NCBI GenBank assembly: GCA_963675925.2
Contig: CAXXIB010000004.1
Span: 682,001-746,000 of the forward strand
Direction: 5' to 3'
DNA length: 64,000 bases
Origin: CAXXOK01 sp963675925
GTDB lineage: Bacteria; Bacillota; Clostridia; Christensenellales; Aristaeellaceae
Numbering within the stretch: the first letter of the stretch is position 1; each line of letters begins with the position of its first letter. Below the pieces are notes generated by a model. That model worked only from the letters and a program-made list of their open reading frames with translations. It did no database searches and was not told the DNA's origin. Of the stretch, positions 34,196-41,626 are shown one piece after another. The translations under genes were made by a program, and so were the position numbers.

Positions 34196-35464
34196 TTATA
34201 GGTAGAAAAGCACCAGATATATTGTTGATAACACAATCGATAAAATCATCAGCGGGAAGCCGATTTTCAGATAACTGCGGAAGGTAATCTTCACGCCATG
34301 TTTACCCGCAAGCCCCGCCACCACCACATTGGCCGATGCGCCAATCAGCGTTCCGTTGCCGCCAAGGCACGCCCCAAGCGATACCGCCCACCACAGCGGC
34401 CCGATATCGATCCCCTGCGCACCCAGCCCCGCAATCAGGGGAATCAAGGTGGCTACAAAGGGAATGTTGTCCAAAAATGCGGAAATCAGCGCAGAGAACC
34501 AAATTAGCAGAATGCCTGCCAGCAAGAGGTTGTTTTCCACCAGGCCGGTCACCAGTCCCGCCAGCGCACTAATGAGTCCCGTTTCCTCCAGCGCACCGAC
34601 CAGCATGAACAGCCCCGTGAAAAAGAAGATGGTCGGCCATTCGATGGACAGCAGCGCCTGTTCGATGTTGGCCCGGCTGATAATCACCAGCAGCACCGCG
34701 CCTGTCATGGCAATCATGCCGTTTTCAAACTGTATGGTATCGTGCAGCACAAAGCCTGCCACAATCAGCAGCAATACAGCCCCGCATTTATACAAAAGTC
34801 CCTTGTCCTTAATACAGCCGGTTTCGTCCATTTCCAGCACTTTGGCGCGTTCCTCTTTGCTGGCTTTAAGCTGTTTTCGAAACAGCAGCCACAGCACAAA
34901 GAACACCGCTACGAATATCACAACGATAATCGGGCCGAGGTTTAGGATGAAATCGGAAAACGACAGGCCTGCGCGGCTGCCAATCATGATATTAGGCGGA
35001 TCGCCGATCAGGGTGGCGGTGCCGCCGATATTGGATGCGAGAATCTCCGGTATTAAGAACGGCATCGGGTTCACGCCAAGTTTTTTGGTGATGACAAAGG
35101 TCATCGGGACAATAAGCAATACCGTGGTCACGTTATCCAAAATGGCGGAAATCACCGCCGTAACCACGCATAAAAATACAATGATGCGCCACGGATCGCC
35201 CTTGGCCTTTTTAGCCGCCACGATGGCCAGATACTCAAATACGCCCGTGTTTTTCACAATACTGACGACTATCATCATGCCCATGAGCACGCCCAGGGTG
35301 TTGAAGTCCACATGGGACAGGGCCTGCGAAGGGGTAAGAACGCGCAAAAGCAATAAGACTGCCACGCCTGCCATCGCCGCCAGGGTACGGTGCAGCGTTT
35401 CAGAAATGATCAGCCCCAGAGTAATCACAAAGATGCCAAGTGCAAAAATCGTCGATATAGACAT
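34196..35464 (-). CDS. ArsB/NhaD-type ion permease, tandem copy B
   Basis: The 422-residue paralog of the neighbouring permease is collinear with it throughout, with identical blocks such as NIGGTATLIGDPPNIMIG (one residue different) and GACLGGNGTLIGASANVVVA. The cytoplasmic loop after the fifth or sixth helix differs most (LKASKEERAKVLEMDETGCIKDK). The ATG at 35464 has GGAG about 10 bases upstream; the longer open frame covers the promoter. The two copies plus the divergent antiporter make a small ion-homeostasis cluster. Confidence 0.88.
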   Translation of the reverse strand: MSISTIFALGIFVITLGLIISETLHRTLAAMAGVAVLLLLRVLTPSQALSHVDFNTLGVLMGMMIVVSIVKNTGVFEYLAIVAAKKAKGDPWRIIVFLCVVTAVISAILDNVTTVLLIVPMTFVITKKLGVNPMPFLIPEILASNIGGTATLIGDPPNIMIGSRAGLSFSDFILNLGPIIVVIFVAVFFVLWLLFRKQLKASKEERAKVLEMDETGCIKDKGLLYKCGAVLLLIVAGFVLHDTIQFENGMIAMTGAVLLVIISRANIEQALLSIEWPTIFFFTGLFMLVGALEETGLISALAGLVTGLVENNLLLAGILLIWFSALISAFLDNIPFVATLIPLIAGLGAQGIDIGPLWWAVSLGACLGGNGTLIGASANVVVAGLAGKHGVKITFRSYLKIGFPLMILSIVLSTIYLVLFYL

Positions 35465-35507
35465 GGTCGGCTCTCCGGTTCTTTGATACTTAATAATTCG
35501 TGCCACC

Positions 35508-35536
35508 AGTATACGCCGCACAGGCCGCTCCGTCAA
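35508..35536 (-). promoter_or_regulatory. Promoter of ArsB/NhaD-type permease copy B
   Basis: On the minus strand, TTGACG (35536-35531), a 17-bp spacer and TATACT (35513-35508). Confidence 0.75.
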
Positions 35537-35574
35537 ACCAGAATCTACCTGTAAATGAATATTCGTAGAATGAT

Positions 35575-35603
35575 TTGAAATCATTGTATCCAAGTGCTAT
35601 AAT
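35575..35603 (+). promoter_or_regulatory. Promoter of the cation/proton antiporter
   Basis: TTGAAA (35575-35580), a 17-bp spacer and a perfect TATAAT (35598-35603). Transcription would start near 35610, giving a leader of about 150 bases. Confidence 0.8.
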
Positions 35604-35619
35604 GCTTTGGGCACTGTCT

Positions 35620-35751
35620 TTGGATACGGTTCGGGCATTTTGCGTCTGTTCCCTCCGCCACCAAACAGGATGACTTAGCCACGTAAGAGTCGATCGCCCC
35701 TGCGGCCACAAAGCGTATTGGCCGCGTTTCGCCTGCCGTATTGAGGAAAGG
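35620..35751 (+). promoter_or_regulatory. Structured 5' leader, candidate ion-sensing riboswitch
   Basis: ATACGG (35624-35629) can pair with CCGTAT (35736-35741), enclosing the leader and ending just before the SD at 35743-35751. Inside are GGGC/GCCC (35633-35636 with 35696-35699), CTGTT/AACAG (35646-35668), GACT/AGTC (35672-35691, loop TAGCCACGTAAG) and a 7-bp hairpin GCGGCCA/TGGCCGC (35702-35725). Unpaired runs such as CCTCCGCCACC look conserved-type. Position before an antiporter suggests a Na+ (DUF1646-type) or Li+ (nhaA-type) riboswitch; the family call is inference. Confidence 0.5.
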
Positions 35752-35761
35752 ACACTATTTC

Positions 35762-37039
35762 ATGCTATCCTACGAGTTTCTGCTGGATCTGGCGCTCATC
35801 CTTCTGTTCACCAAAATACTGGGGATGTTCACCCGCAAGCTGCACATGCCACAGGTGGTCGGTGCACTGATTGCGGGTTTTGTTCTGGGCCCCACGGTTT
35901 TCAACCTGCTGCATGATGTAAGTTTCCTGAAAAAAACGGCCGAGCTTGGCGTCGTCGTGCTGATGTTCAACGCCGGACTGAACACCGACATGGACGAGAT
36001 GAAGCACGCGGGAAAAGCGTCGTTCATCGTTGCGATGGTCGGCGTACTGGTTCCGCTGGCCGGCGGCTTTGGCATCGCCTGCCTGTTTAACAAGGGTGAA
36101 TTTTTAGATGTAAGCACCACTTTGTTCATGCAGAACATGTTTATCGGCGTTATTTTAACGGCAACCAGCGTGAGCATCACCGTAGAAACCCTGCGCGAGC
36201 TTGGTAAGCTCTCCAGCCCTGTGGGCAGCGCGATTTTAGGCGCGGCGCTGATCGACGACATTGTCGGCATTATCGCACTGACCGTAATCGCCTCCACCGC
36301 CGACGCTTCCGTCAGCATTGGCATTACGCTGCTGAAAGTGCTGCTGTTCTTCGTGTTTGTGGCGATCATCGGCTTCCTGTTCTATAAACTGTTCATCTAC
36401 TTCAACAAACGCAACAACCGCGACCTGCGCCGCTACGTTATCCTCAGCTTTGCGTTCTGCCTGCTGATGGCCTTTTCCGCCGAGCGCTTCTTCGGCGTTG
36501 CGGATATTACGGGTGCATTCTTCGCCGGGCTGATTGTAAGCCATACTGAGCGAACCAAATACATGGCCAACCGCTTTTCCACGCTTTCCTACATATTGCT
36601 TTCACCAATCTTTTTTGCCAGCTTAGGCCTGCACATCGACCTGCGCGACGATATCAGCGGCACGATGCTGCTGTTTGCCGGGTCCCTGCTGCTGGTAGCC
36701 ATACTGACCAAGGTCGTCGGCTGCGGGCTGGGGGCACGGCTAACAGGCTATTCCAACCGGGAATCCATGCAAATCGGCGTGGGCATGATGTCACGCGGCG
36801 AAGTTGCGCTGATTATGGCGCAGAAAGGCTCGGCCCTGGGGCTGATGTCGGCGGCGTTCTTCGGCCCGATCATCATCATGGTGATCGCGACCTCCATCAT
36901 CACGCCGATTATGCTTAAGCTCGTATTCTGCGATCCCCCTCCCGGCAGCAACTGGCTGGTTTGCAAGCTGCGCCGAAAGCCCAAGCGTATACCCTCCGAT
37001 GACGACGCGCCCAGCTGCGATATCTCCCCGCAGGGATAA
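35762..37039 (+). CDS. Cation:proton antiporter, CPA2 family
   Basis: This polytopic protein of ~425 residues exchanges Na+ or K+ for H+ across the membrane. CPA2 features are LHMPQVVGALIAGFVLGP, ELGVVVLMFNAGLNTD, the AALIDDIVGIIALTV stretch with the aspartate pair D165-D166 of the ion site, and GMMSRGEVALIMAQKG near the C-terminus. There is no TrkA-N domain, and the tail is short and charged. GAGGAAAGG lies about 10 bases before ATG 35762. It is transcribed alone from a good promoter through a structured leader. Cation specificity cannot be read from sequence. Confidence 0.92.
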   Translation: MLSYEFLLDLALILLFTKILGMFTRKLHMPQVVGALIAGFVLGPTVFNLLHDVSFLKKTAELGVVVLMFNAGLNTDMDEMKHAGKASFIVAMVGVLVPLAGGFGIACLFNKGEFLDVSTTLFMQNMFIGVILTATSVSITVETLRELGKLSSPVGSAILGAALIDDIVGIIALTVIASTADASVSIGITLLKVLLFFVFVAIIGFLFYKLFIYFNKRNNRDLRRYVILSFAFCLLMAFSAERFFGVADITGAFFAGLIVSHTERTKYMANRFSTLSYILLSPIFFASLGLHIDLRDDISGTMLLFAGSLLLVAILTKVVGCGLGARLTGYSNRESMQIGVGMMSRGEVALIMAQKGSALGLMSAAFFGPIIIMVIATSIITPIMLKLVFCDPPPGSNWLVCKLRRKPKRIPSDDDAPSCDISPQG

Positions 37040-37067
37040 GCGCTGACACCCTGCATGATTCAACATC

Positions 37068-37096
37068 AAACCCCTGCACAGTGTGCGGGGGTTTTT
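37068..37096. terminator. Terminator after the antiporter, also facing the pectinesterase gene
   Basis: CCCCTGCAC / GTGCGGGG stem with flanking AAA and GTTTTT. Confidence 0.88.
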
Positions 37097-37123
37097 CTTG
37101 TGTATATCGGACGGCCTATGCGT

Positions 37124-38062
37124 TTACCGCTCCTGCCAAGGTACCCAGCAATCATCGCCACCGAGAACTGCATCCCTTGTATATGGATGTTTTTCCGCCA
37201 GTTTCCCGCAACCCGGATGACGCGCCGGGGTCCAGGTATCGGCGGTTTCGCACAACCCGGGCCACACGGGACGAAAGGGCAAGTCCCAGTCCAGCCAACC
37301 CGCGGGGTGCACGCTTGCATCCATCGTGCAGTGCAAAAATGCGGCTCGCCCGTGCGGCCGCCAGGGGCGACCCAGGTACACCGTTGCAGGCTCGCAGCCG
37401 CCGCCCTGCACCGCGCAGTGGTCAAACACAAACCCAAACGCCTGCCCCTGTGGCGTGTTGGGTGCAGCGATCATGGCATTAACCGGCAAGCCCTGAGGCA
37501 CGCAGCGCAGGGTGCAGCGGGAAAACCACGCGGCATAGCTGCCGAAAATAAAATCGGTATTACCCTGAATCAGGCACCGGTCCAGAAACGCTCGTCTGCC
37601 ACAGGGCACAGGATTGGCGATATCGCCGCTTGCCGGGCCGATGAGCAGCGTATCCTGATGGGCCAGCAGCTTGCAATGCCTAACGGCGCAGCGGTCCCCG
37701 GCGATATGCAGGGCCACCGCCTGTTCCACGACCAAACCCGGCCCTGCGTCGTTTTCAATGGTCAGTGATTGCAGGGTGATATCCGCCGCGCTTACCCGGA
37801 CGGTTGCCGTGCGAAAGGTTGTCAGCGGCCTGCCTTCTGCGTCCGGCAGGTGGGCAGAATCTCCGTATACAATACGTGCCTCGCCCCTGTCCGGCCCAAT
37901 CAGCCGCAGCCCCAGCATATCCAGCTCCAGCTTTTCCCGGTATACACCGGGGGCCAGCGTAAGGGTCGCGCCCGTCTCTCCATGCAAAGCAGCCGCATCC
38001 AGCGCGGCTTGTATGCTTGGATAGGCGTGTATGTCGCTTGCGTCAACCCGGTAGCGTTGCAT
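37124..38062 (-). CDS. Pectin methylesterase (CE8), no signal peptide
   Basis: This enzyme removes methyl groups from galacturonate residues of pectin, yielding methanol. The 312-residue right-handed beta-helix has the CE8 catalytic set: Q114 (EQAVAL), D137 (AHQDTLL), D170 (NTDFIFG) and R232 (YLGRPW). The N-terminus MQRYRVDASD enters the fold directly, with no signal sequence, so the enzyme should be cytoplasmic and act on imported oligogalacturonides. It is the third gene of an operon after a radical SAM protein and a DsrE-like protein (4 bases apart). Confidence 0.93.
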   Translation of the reverse strand: MQRYRVDASDIHAYPSIQAALDAAALHGETGATLTLAPGVYREKLELDMLGLRLIGPDRGEARIVYGDSAHLPDAEGRPLTTFRTATVRVSAADITLQSLTIENDAGPGLVVEQAVALHIAGDRCAVRHCKLLAHQDTLLIGPASGDIANPVPCGRRAFLDRCLIQGNTDFIFGSYAAWFSRCTLRCVPQGLPVNAMIAAPNTPQGQAFGFVFDHCAVQGGGCEPATVYLGRPWRPHGRAAFLHCTMDASVHPAGWLDWDLPFRPVWPGLCETADTWTPARHPGCGKLAEKHPYTRDAVLGGDDCWVPWQER

Positions 38063-38066
38063 GCGG

Positions 38067-38411
38067 CTATACGGTAAGCAGCGCTTCGTTGTTTTTCAGT
38101 ATCTTCGTAAGCGGCGGGCCCCAGCCGATCAGGTCAACGCCCAGAGCTTCCAGCGGCTCTACCAGCCCCAGCTGCCGCGCGCAGGCCACGCAGGCGGTAA
38201 AGGTAACGCCCTCGTGCATCGCCACTTGCATGGCTTCCTGCACCTGCTGATTTTCTGCGGCCAACTTGTCCGACGCGCCCCAGAGGATGACGACCACCTT
38301 GTCCCACAGATGGTAGGCCATGCAGCGACTTGCATACATCAGCACCATGTGCAGCGAGGTATCCACATCTCCGGTTGTCCACAGGATGTGCAGGGTATTC
38401 TTCTCTTCCAT
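38067..38411 (-). CDS. DsrE/DsrF-like family protein
   Basis: The 114-residue cytoplasmic protein has the DsrE fold pattern: LHILWTTGDVDTSLHMVLMYA, VVVILWGASDKLAAEN, VQEAMQVAMHEGVTFTACVACARQLG and a final ALGVDLIGWGPPLTKIL. The CVAC pair (C74, C77) lies where sulfur-relay relatives carry active cysteines. Members include sulfur-transfer proteins and many uncharacterised ones, so the role is open. GGGGAGG precedes ATG 38411. It lies between a radical SAM gene and a pectin methylesterase, a pairing I cannot explain from known pathways. Confidence 0.82.
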   Translation of the reverse strand: MEEKNTLHILWTTGDVDTSLHMVLMYASRCMAYHLWDKVVVILWGASDKLAAENQQVQEAMQVAMHEGVTFTACVACARQLGLVEPLEALGVDLIGWGPPLTKILKNNEALLTV

Positions 38412-38454
38412 GGTCTCGTCCTCCCCTATCGCGTAATCAGCCGCCAAAGCGGCA

Positions 38455-39579
38455 TTATAATACCATGTCACCGGGCCCGTAGCCGGGCGGCAGGGCTTCT
38501 TCCTCCACAAACGCAAAGGATGCATCTTCCAGCACCGGTAAAAATGCCTGATACGGCACCTGTGCAAATTCACTGGCATAGCTGCTGGCGCCAAACCAGC
38601 CGCCTTCCTTGGCATGCAGGTTCAAATCGCGAACGAACTTAGTATCGTTGGAGCAATCGTGCACCACGATTGGCCAGGCCTCTTCCCCGGCGGTCTTCAT
38701 CAGCTGCAGGGTCAAATCCCGGCTCCAAATCGGCGAAATATAGCCGTGCCGGGCAATGTACATCAGCTCTCCCGCATAATTGTCTAGGTTGTTGGGGTTT
38801 AAGTGCAGCTCAGCACAGTTGATAAAATCGATCCCTGTGGCTAAAATAGCCTGCCGCTTTTCCATAAACGAGGCGTAAAACTCCGGGGTCATCGGTGTTT
38901 CGATGCCGACCTGCCCGATATATCGCTTGGCGACTTCCATGGTGCGGATGACGCTATCGGCACAGTTGCTGGCACCCAGGTTGAAGCGCAGCTCGTCCAG
39001 CCCCGCCTCGCCCAGCGCTTTGAGCTGCTCCTCGGTAGCCAAAGTGCCGTTGGTATACAGGTGCTGGTGCACACCGGCGGCGCGAAACTTGCGAATCACA
39101 GGGTAGTAGAGCTCGATTTCCATAAACGGCTCCAAATACACATAGGATATGCCCGTGGGCTTGTTTTGCACAGACAGCAGCACATCGATATCCGCATCGT
39201 AAAAGCGGGTGCCGCCGATCTCCCACATGCCCTCGCCAATCGGCGGAATCTGATCGAGCACCCCGAAATCGTAACAGAATTTGCAGTTTAGGTTGCATTT
39301 ATTGGTTTTCCGAATCGCACTCAAGCCCGTACCCAGCAGGCAGGACCGACAACCGGCGGGGAAGCTGGTTTCTTCGCCCACATACAGCGTCCGGTTTTCC
39401 AGTGTTTTCAGCCCGGGGATGTCCGCTTTCAGCGCATTGCGCCGCGCGTTGACGGCCGTCTCAATCTGTGCAAAGGTCGCTAGCACTATCTCCGTTTGCT
39501 TGGGCGAGAGCTGCTCGTCCTCCGGCAAGGACGCAAAAAACGAAAACCATAACTGTGCGTCCCGTTTCGATATCTTCAT
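38455..39579 (-). CDS. Radical SAM protein of unknown substrate
   Basis: The 374-residue protein carries the canonical 4Fe-4S motif CNLNCKFC (C95, C99, C102) and downstream radical-SAM barrel features (ISYVYLEPFMEIELYYPVIR; HLYTNGTLATEEQLKALGEAGLDELRFNLG). A further CRSC at residues 77-80 precedes the motif and may bind a second metal. The C-terminal region (NCAELHLNPNNLDNY and WFGASSYASEF) is not one I can match. The N-terminal ~60 residues are helical. It heads an operon with a DsrE-like protein and a pectin methylesterase, from a strong promoter. Confidence 0.85.
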   Translation of the reverse strand: MKISKRDAQLWFSFFASLPEDEQLSPKQTEIVLATFAQIETAVNARRNALKADIPGLKTLENRTLYVGEETSFPAGCRSCLLGTGLSAIRKTNKCNLNCKFCYDFGVLDQIPPIGEGMWEIGGTRFYDADIDVLLSVQNKPTGISYVYLEPFMEIELYYPVIRKFRAAGVHQHLYTNGTLATEEQLKALGEAGLDELRFNLGASNCADSVIRTMEVAKRYIGQVGIETPMTPEFYASFMEKRQAILATGIDFINCAELHLNPNNLDNYAGELMYIARHGYISPIWSRDLTLQLMKTAGEEAWPIVVHDCSNDTKFVRDLNLHAKEGGWFGASSYASEFAQVPYQAFLPVLEDASFAFVEEEALPPGYGPGDMVL

Positions 39580-39608
39580 GTACTGTCTCCCATCTTTCCT
39601 ATTCCCTG

Positions 39609-39637
39609 ATAATAAGCGCTTCTGCCTGGTTTTTCAA
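39609..39637 (-). promoter_or_regulatory. Promoter of the radical SAM - DsrE - pectinesterase operon
   Basis: On the minus strand, TTGAAA (39637-39632), a 17-bp spacer and TATTAT (39614-39609), about 30 bases before the start codon. Confidence 0.78.
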
Positions 39638-39676
39638 GCCCGCTTTTTTGAAACCGCCCTACTTTCGTGTCCGATA

Positions 39677-39704
39677 AAAGCACCCCCGTGACGGGGGTGC
39701 TTTT
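39677..39704. terminator. Terminator after the sugar ABC importer genes
   Basis: AAAAGCACCCCCGT / ACGGGGGTGCTTTT, a near-perfect stem with T's on both strands. Confidence 0.92.
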
Positions 39705-39731
39705 GATTTCGTCGTATAATGCTTTTTCCGG

Positions 39732-40592
39732 TCAGCCTTTCACACTACCGGCCGATATTCCTTCGATAAAGGTTGACTGCGCCGCGAAAAACACGATCAG
39801 CGACGGCATGATAGCGATCAGCGAAAAGGCCAGCACGCGGTTCCAGTCCGTACCGCGATCCACGTCCATCGCCATTTTGATGAACACCGATGTCAGCTGT
39901 TTGGAGGTTGTGCGGATGTAAATTAGCGGACCCATAAAATCGTTGGACGACCACATGAATGTGAACAGCCCGGCGGCGGTCAGCGCGGGGATGAGCACCG
40001 GCACCAGCACAAACAGCAGCGTTTGGAAGGAGTTGCAGCCGTCGATGGTCGCCGCCTCCTCCATCTCCCGGGGTATGCCGCGCATGAACTGGATAATCAT
40101 AAAGATAAAGTACGAATCGATAGCAAACAGCGATGGCACAATCAGCGGTTTATAGCTGTTAATCCAGCCCCAGCTGTTAAACATAATGTACTGGGGTGCG
40201 TTGAGCACGGTCTGTGGCAGGAAGATCATCGACAGCATAATGGCGAAAAACACCTTTTTACCGATGAACTGAAAGCGCGCAAACCCGTAGGCGGTAATCG
40301 TAACCGACAGCAGGGTGAACACGACCTTGGTCAGCACCACGGTGTAGGTATTTTTCATAGCGATCAGCAGGTTAATCTGCCCGCCATAGGAAATGCCGAT
40401 ATCCTTGTACGCCTGAAAGGTCCAGTTTTCGGGCAGCAGCTTGTAGCGGCCAAATATCTCGGCATTGGGCTTGAACGTGGAAAACACCATCCAGATCAGC
40501 GGGTACAGCATAAACGCGCCCACGGCGATCAGCAGTGCATAGCGAATGAAGGTGTTGATTTTCATGCGCTTGCTTCCGGCGATTGATTGCAT
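39732..40592 (-). CDS. Carbohydrate ABC transporter permease (MalG/UgpE type)
   Basis: This second inner-membrane subunit of a CUT1-type sugar importer has about six helices and ~286 residues. The EAA loop reads MRGIPREMEEAATIDGCNSFQTLLFVLVPVLIPAL, the docking site for the ATPase, which is not encoded here and is likely a shared MsmX-like protein. The start is placed at ATG 40592 with AAGGA just upstream; GTG 40604 is an alternative. It follows the first permease with about 19 bases between them. With GH105 and GH28 adjacent, oligogalacturonides are the likely substrate (inference). Confidence 0.9.
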   Translation of the reverse strand: MQSIAGSKRMKINTFIRYALLIAVGAFMLYPLIWMVFSTFKPNAEIFGRYKLLPENWTFQAYKDIGISYGGQINLLIAMKNTYTVVLTKVVFTLLSVTITAYGFARFQFIGKKVFFAIMLSMIFLPQTVLNAPQYIMFNSWGWINSYKPLIVPSLFAIDSYFIFMIIQFMRGIPREMEEAATIDGCNSFQTLLFVLVPVLIPALTAAGLFTFMWSSNDFMGPLIYIRTTSKQLTSVFIKMAMDVDRGTDWNRVLAFSLIAIMPSLIVFFAAQSTFIEGISAGSVKG

Positions 40593-40610
40593 TGGTTCCT
40601 TCACTCCCTT

Positions 40611-41534
40611 CTACTTATCGGCGTAGTACACCCAGCGTCTTTGGCTGATAAACGCCACAGCCGACAGCGTAGCCACGATCACAAACAATATCCACGCCAT
40701 GGCGCTTGCATAACTCATGTTGAAATGACGGAACGCCTGGTTGTAAATCAGCAGCGAAATCAGCGTCGTGGCCTGGTTTGGCCCGCCCTGGGTAATAATG
40801 TAGGGGCCGTTAAACTCCTGAAACGCCTGGACGATCTGCGTGACCAGGTTATAGAAAATGGCCGGGGTAATCAGCGGTATGGTAATACGGAAAAACTGCC
40901 GCCATTTGCTGGCGCCGTCCACCGAGGCCGCCTCGTACAGTTCCAGCGGTATGCCCTTGAGCGCCGCCAGAAAAATCACCATGGATGAGCCAAACTGCCA
41001 CACGCGCAGCATGCTGATGGTCAGCAGCGCCAGCGTGCCGTTGCCAAGCCAGCTAGGGCCGGAAACGCCGATTGCACCCAGCAGGGAGTTGATAATGCCG
41101 TTTTTCTGAAACAGCGCCGTCCATAGCACCGCCACCGCTACCGACCCGCCGAGGATGGAGGGAATGTAGTACGCGGTGCGGAACAGGCCGACGCCCTTAA
41201 TACGAAAGCTGAGTATATAGGCGATGAACAGCGCAAATATCAACTTGAGCGGCACGGTAATAAAGGAATATTTCACCGTGACCATCAGCGCGTTCATCGT
41301 AGATGGCGTGGTAAAGAACTTTACATAGTTAAACAGGCCGTATTCCGAAATAACAACATTCTTTTTCAGGACAAAGTCCGTAAAGCTGTAAAACAGCGAC
41401 GAGGCGAACGGATACAGCTTGAACACCAGAAACCCGATAAGCCATATGGAAATATAGAATAAACCCTTGTTGTTTTTATAAAAATAGCGAAAGCCCCGTT
41501 TGGGCAGCAGTCTTGCGGACCCGGGATCAGACAT
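40611..41534 (-). CDS. Carbohydrate ABC transporter permease (MalF/UgpA type)
   Basis: This first permease subunit has ~307 residues and six or more helices. The N-terminus (LPKRGFRYFYKNNKGLFYISIWLIGFLVFKLYPFASSLFYSF) is the usual MalF-like lead-in, and the EAA loop is LKGIPLELYEAASVDGASKWRQFFRITIPLITP. The end ALAWIL-like segment (MAWILFVIVATLSAVAFISQRRWVYY) is also typical. ATG 41534 has AAAGGGG about 9 bases upstream. It is separated from the binding-protein gene by two strong stem-loops. Confidence 0.9.
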   Translation of the reverse strand: MSDPGSARLLPKRGFRYFYKNNKGLFYISIWLIGFLVFKLYPFASSLFYSFTDFVLKKNVVISEYGLFNYVKFFTTPSTMNALMVTVKYSFITVPLKLIFALFIAYILSFRIKGVGLFRTAYYIPSILGGSVAVAVLWTALFQKNGIINSLLGAIGVSGPSWLGNGTLALLTISMLRVWQFGSSMVIFLAALKGIPLELYEAASVDGASKWRQFFRITIPLITPAIFYNLVTQIVQAFQEFNGPYIITQGGPNQATTLISLLIYNQAFRHFNMSYASAMAWILFVIVATLSAVAFISQRRWVYYADK

Positions 41535-41566
41535 GTACGTGGTCCCCTTTCCGTAGCAGAAAGACG

Positions 41567-41609
41567 GTGGGGCCGCTGCATATGCAGCAGCCCCACAGGT
41601 GTCACCTGT
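41567..41609 (-). other. Two intercistronic stem-loops between the sugar-binding protein and permease genes
   Basis: GTGGGGC/GCCCCAC with an inner GCTGCA/TGCAGC (41567-41596), and the palindrome ACAGGTG-T-CACCTGT (41595-41609). Neither is followed by a T-run on the minus strand, so they probably stabilise the upstream binding-protein mRNA rather than terminate it. Confidence 0.6.
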
Positions 41610-41626
41610 CAAAGTTCAAGCAGGGT

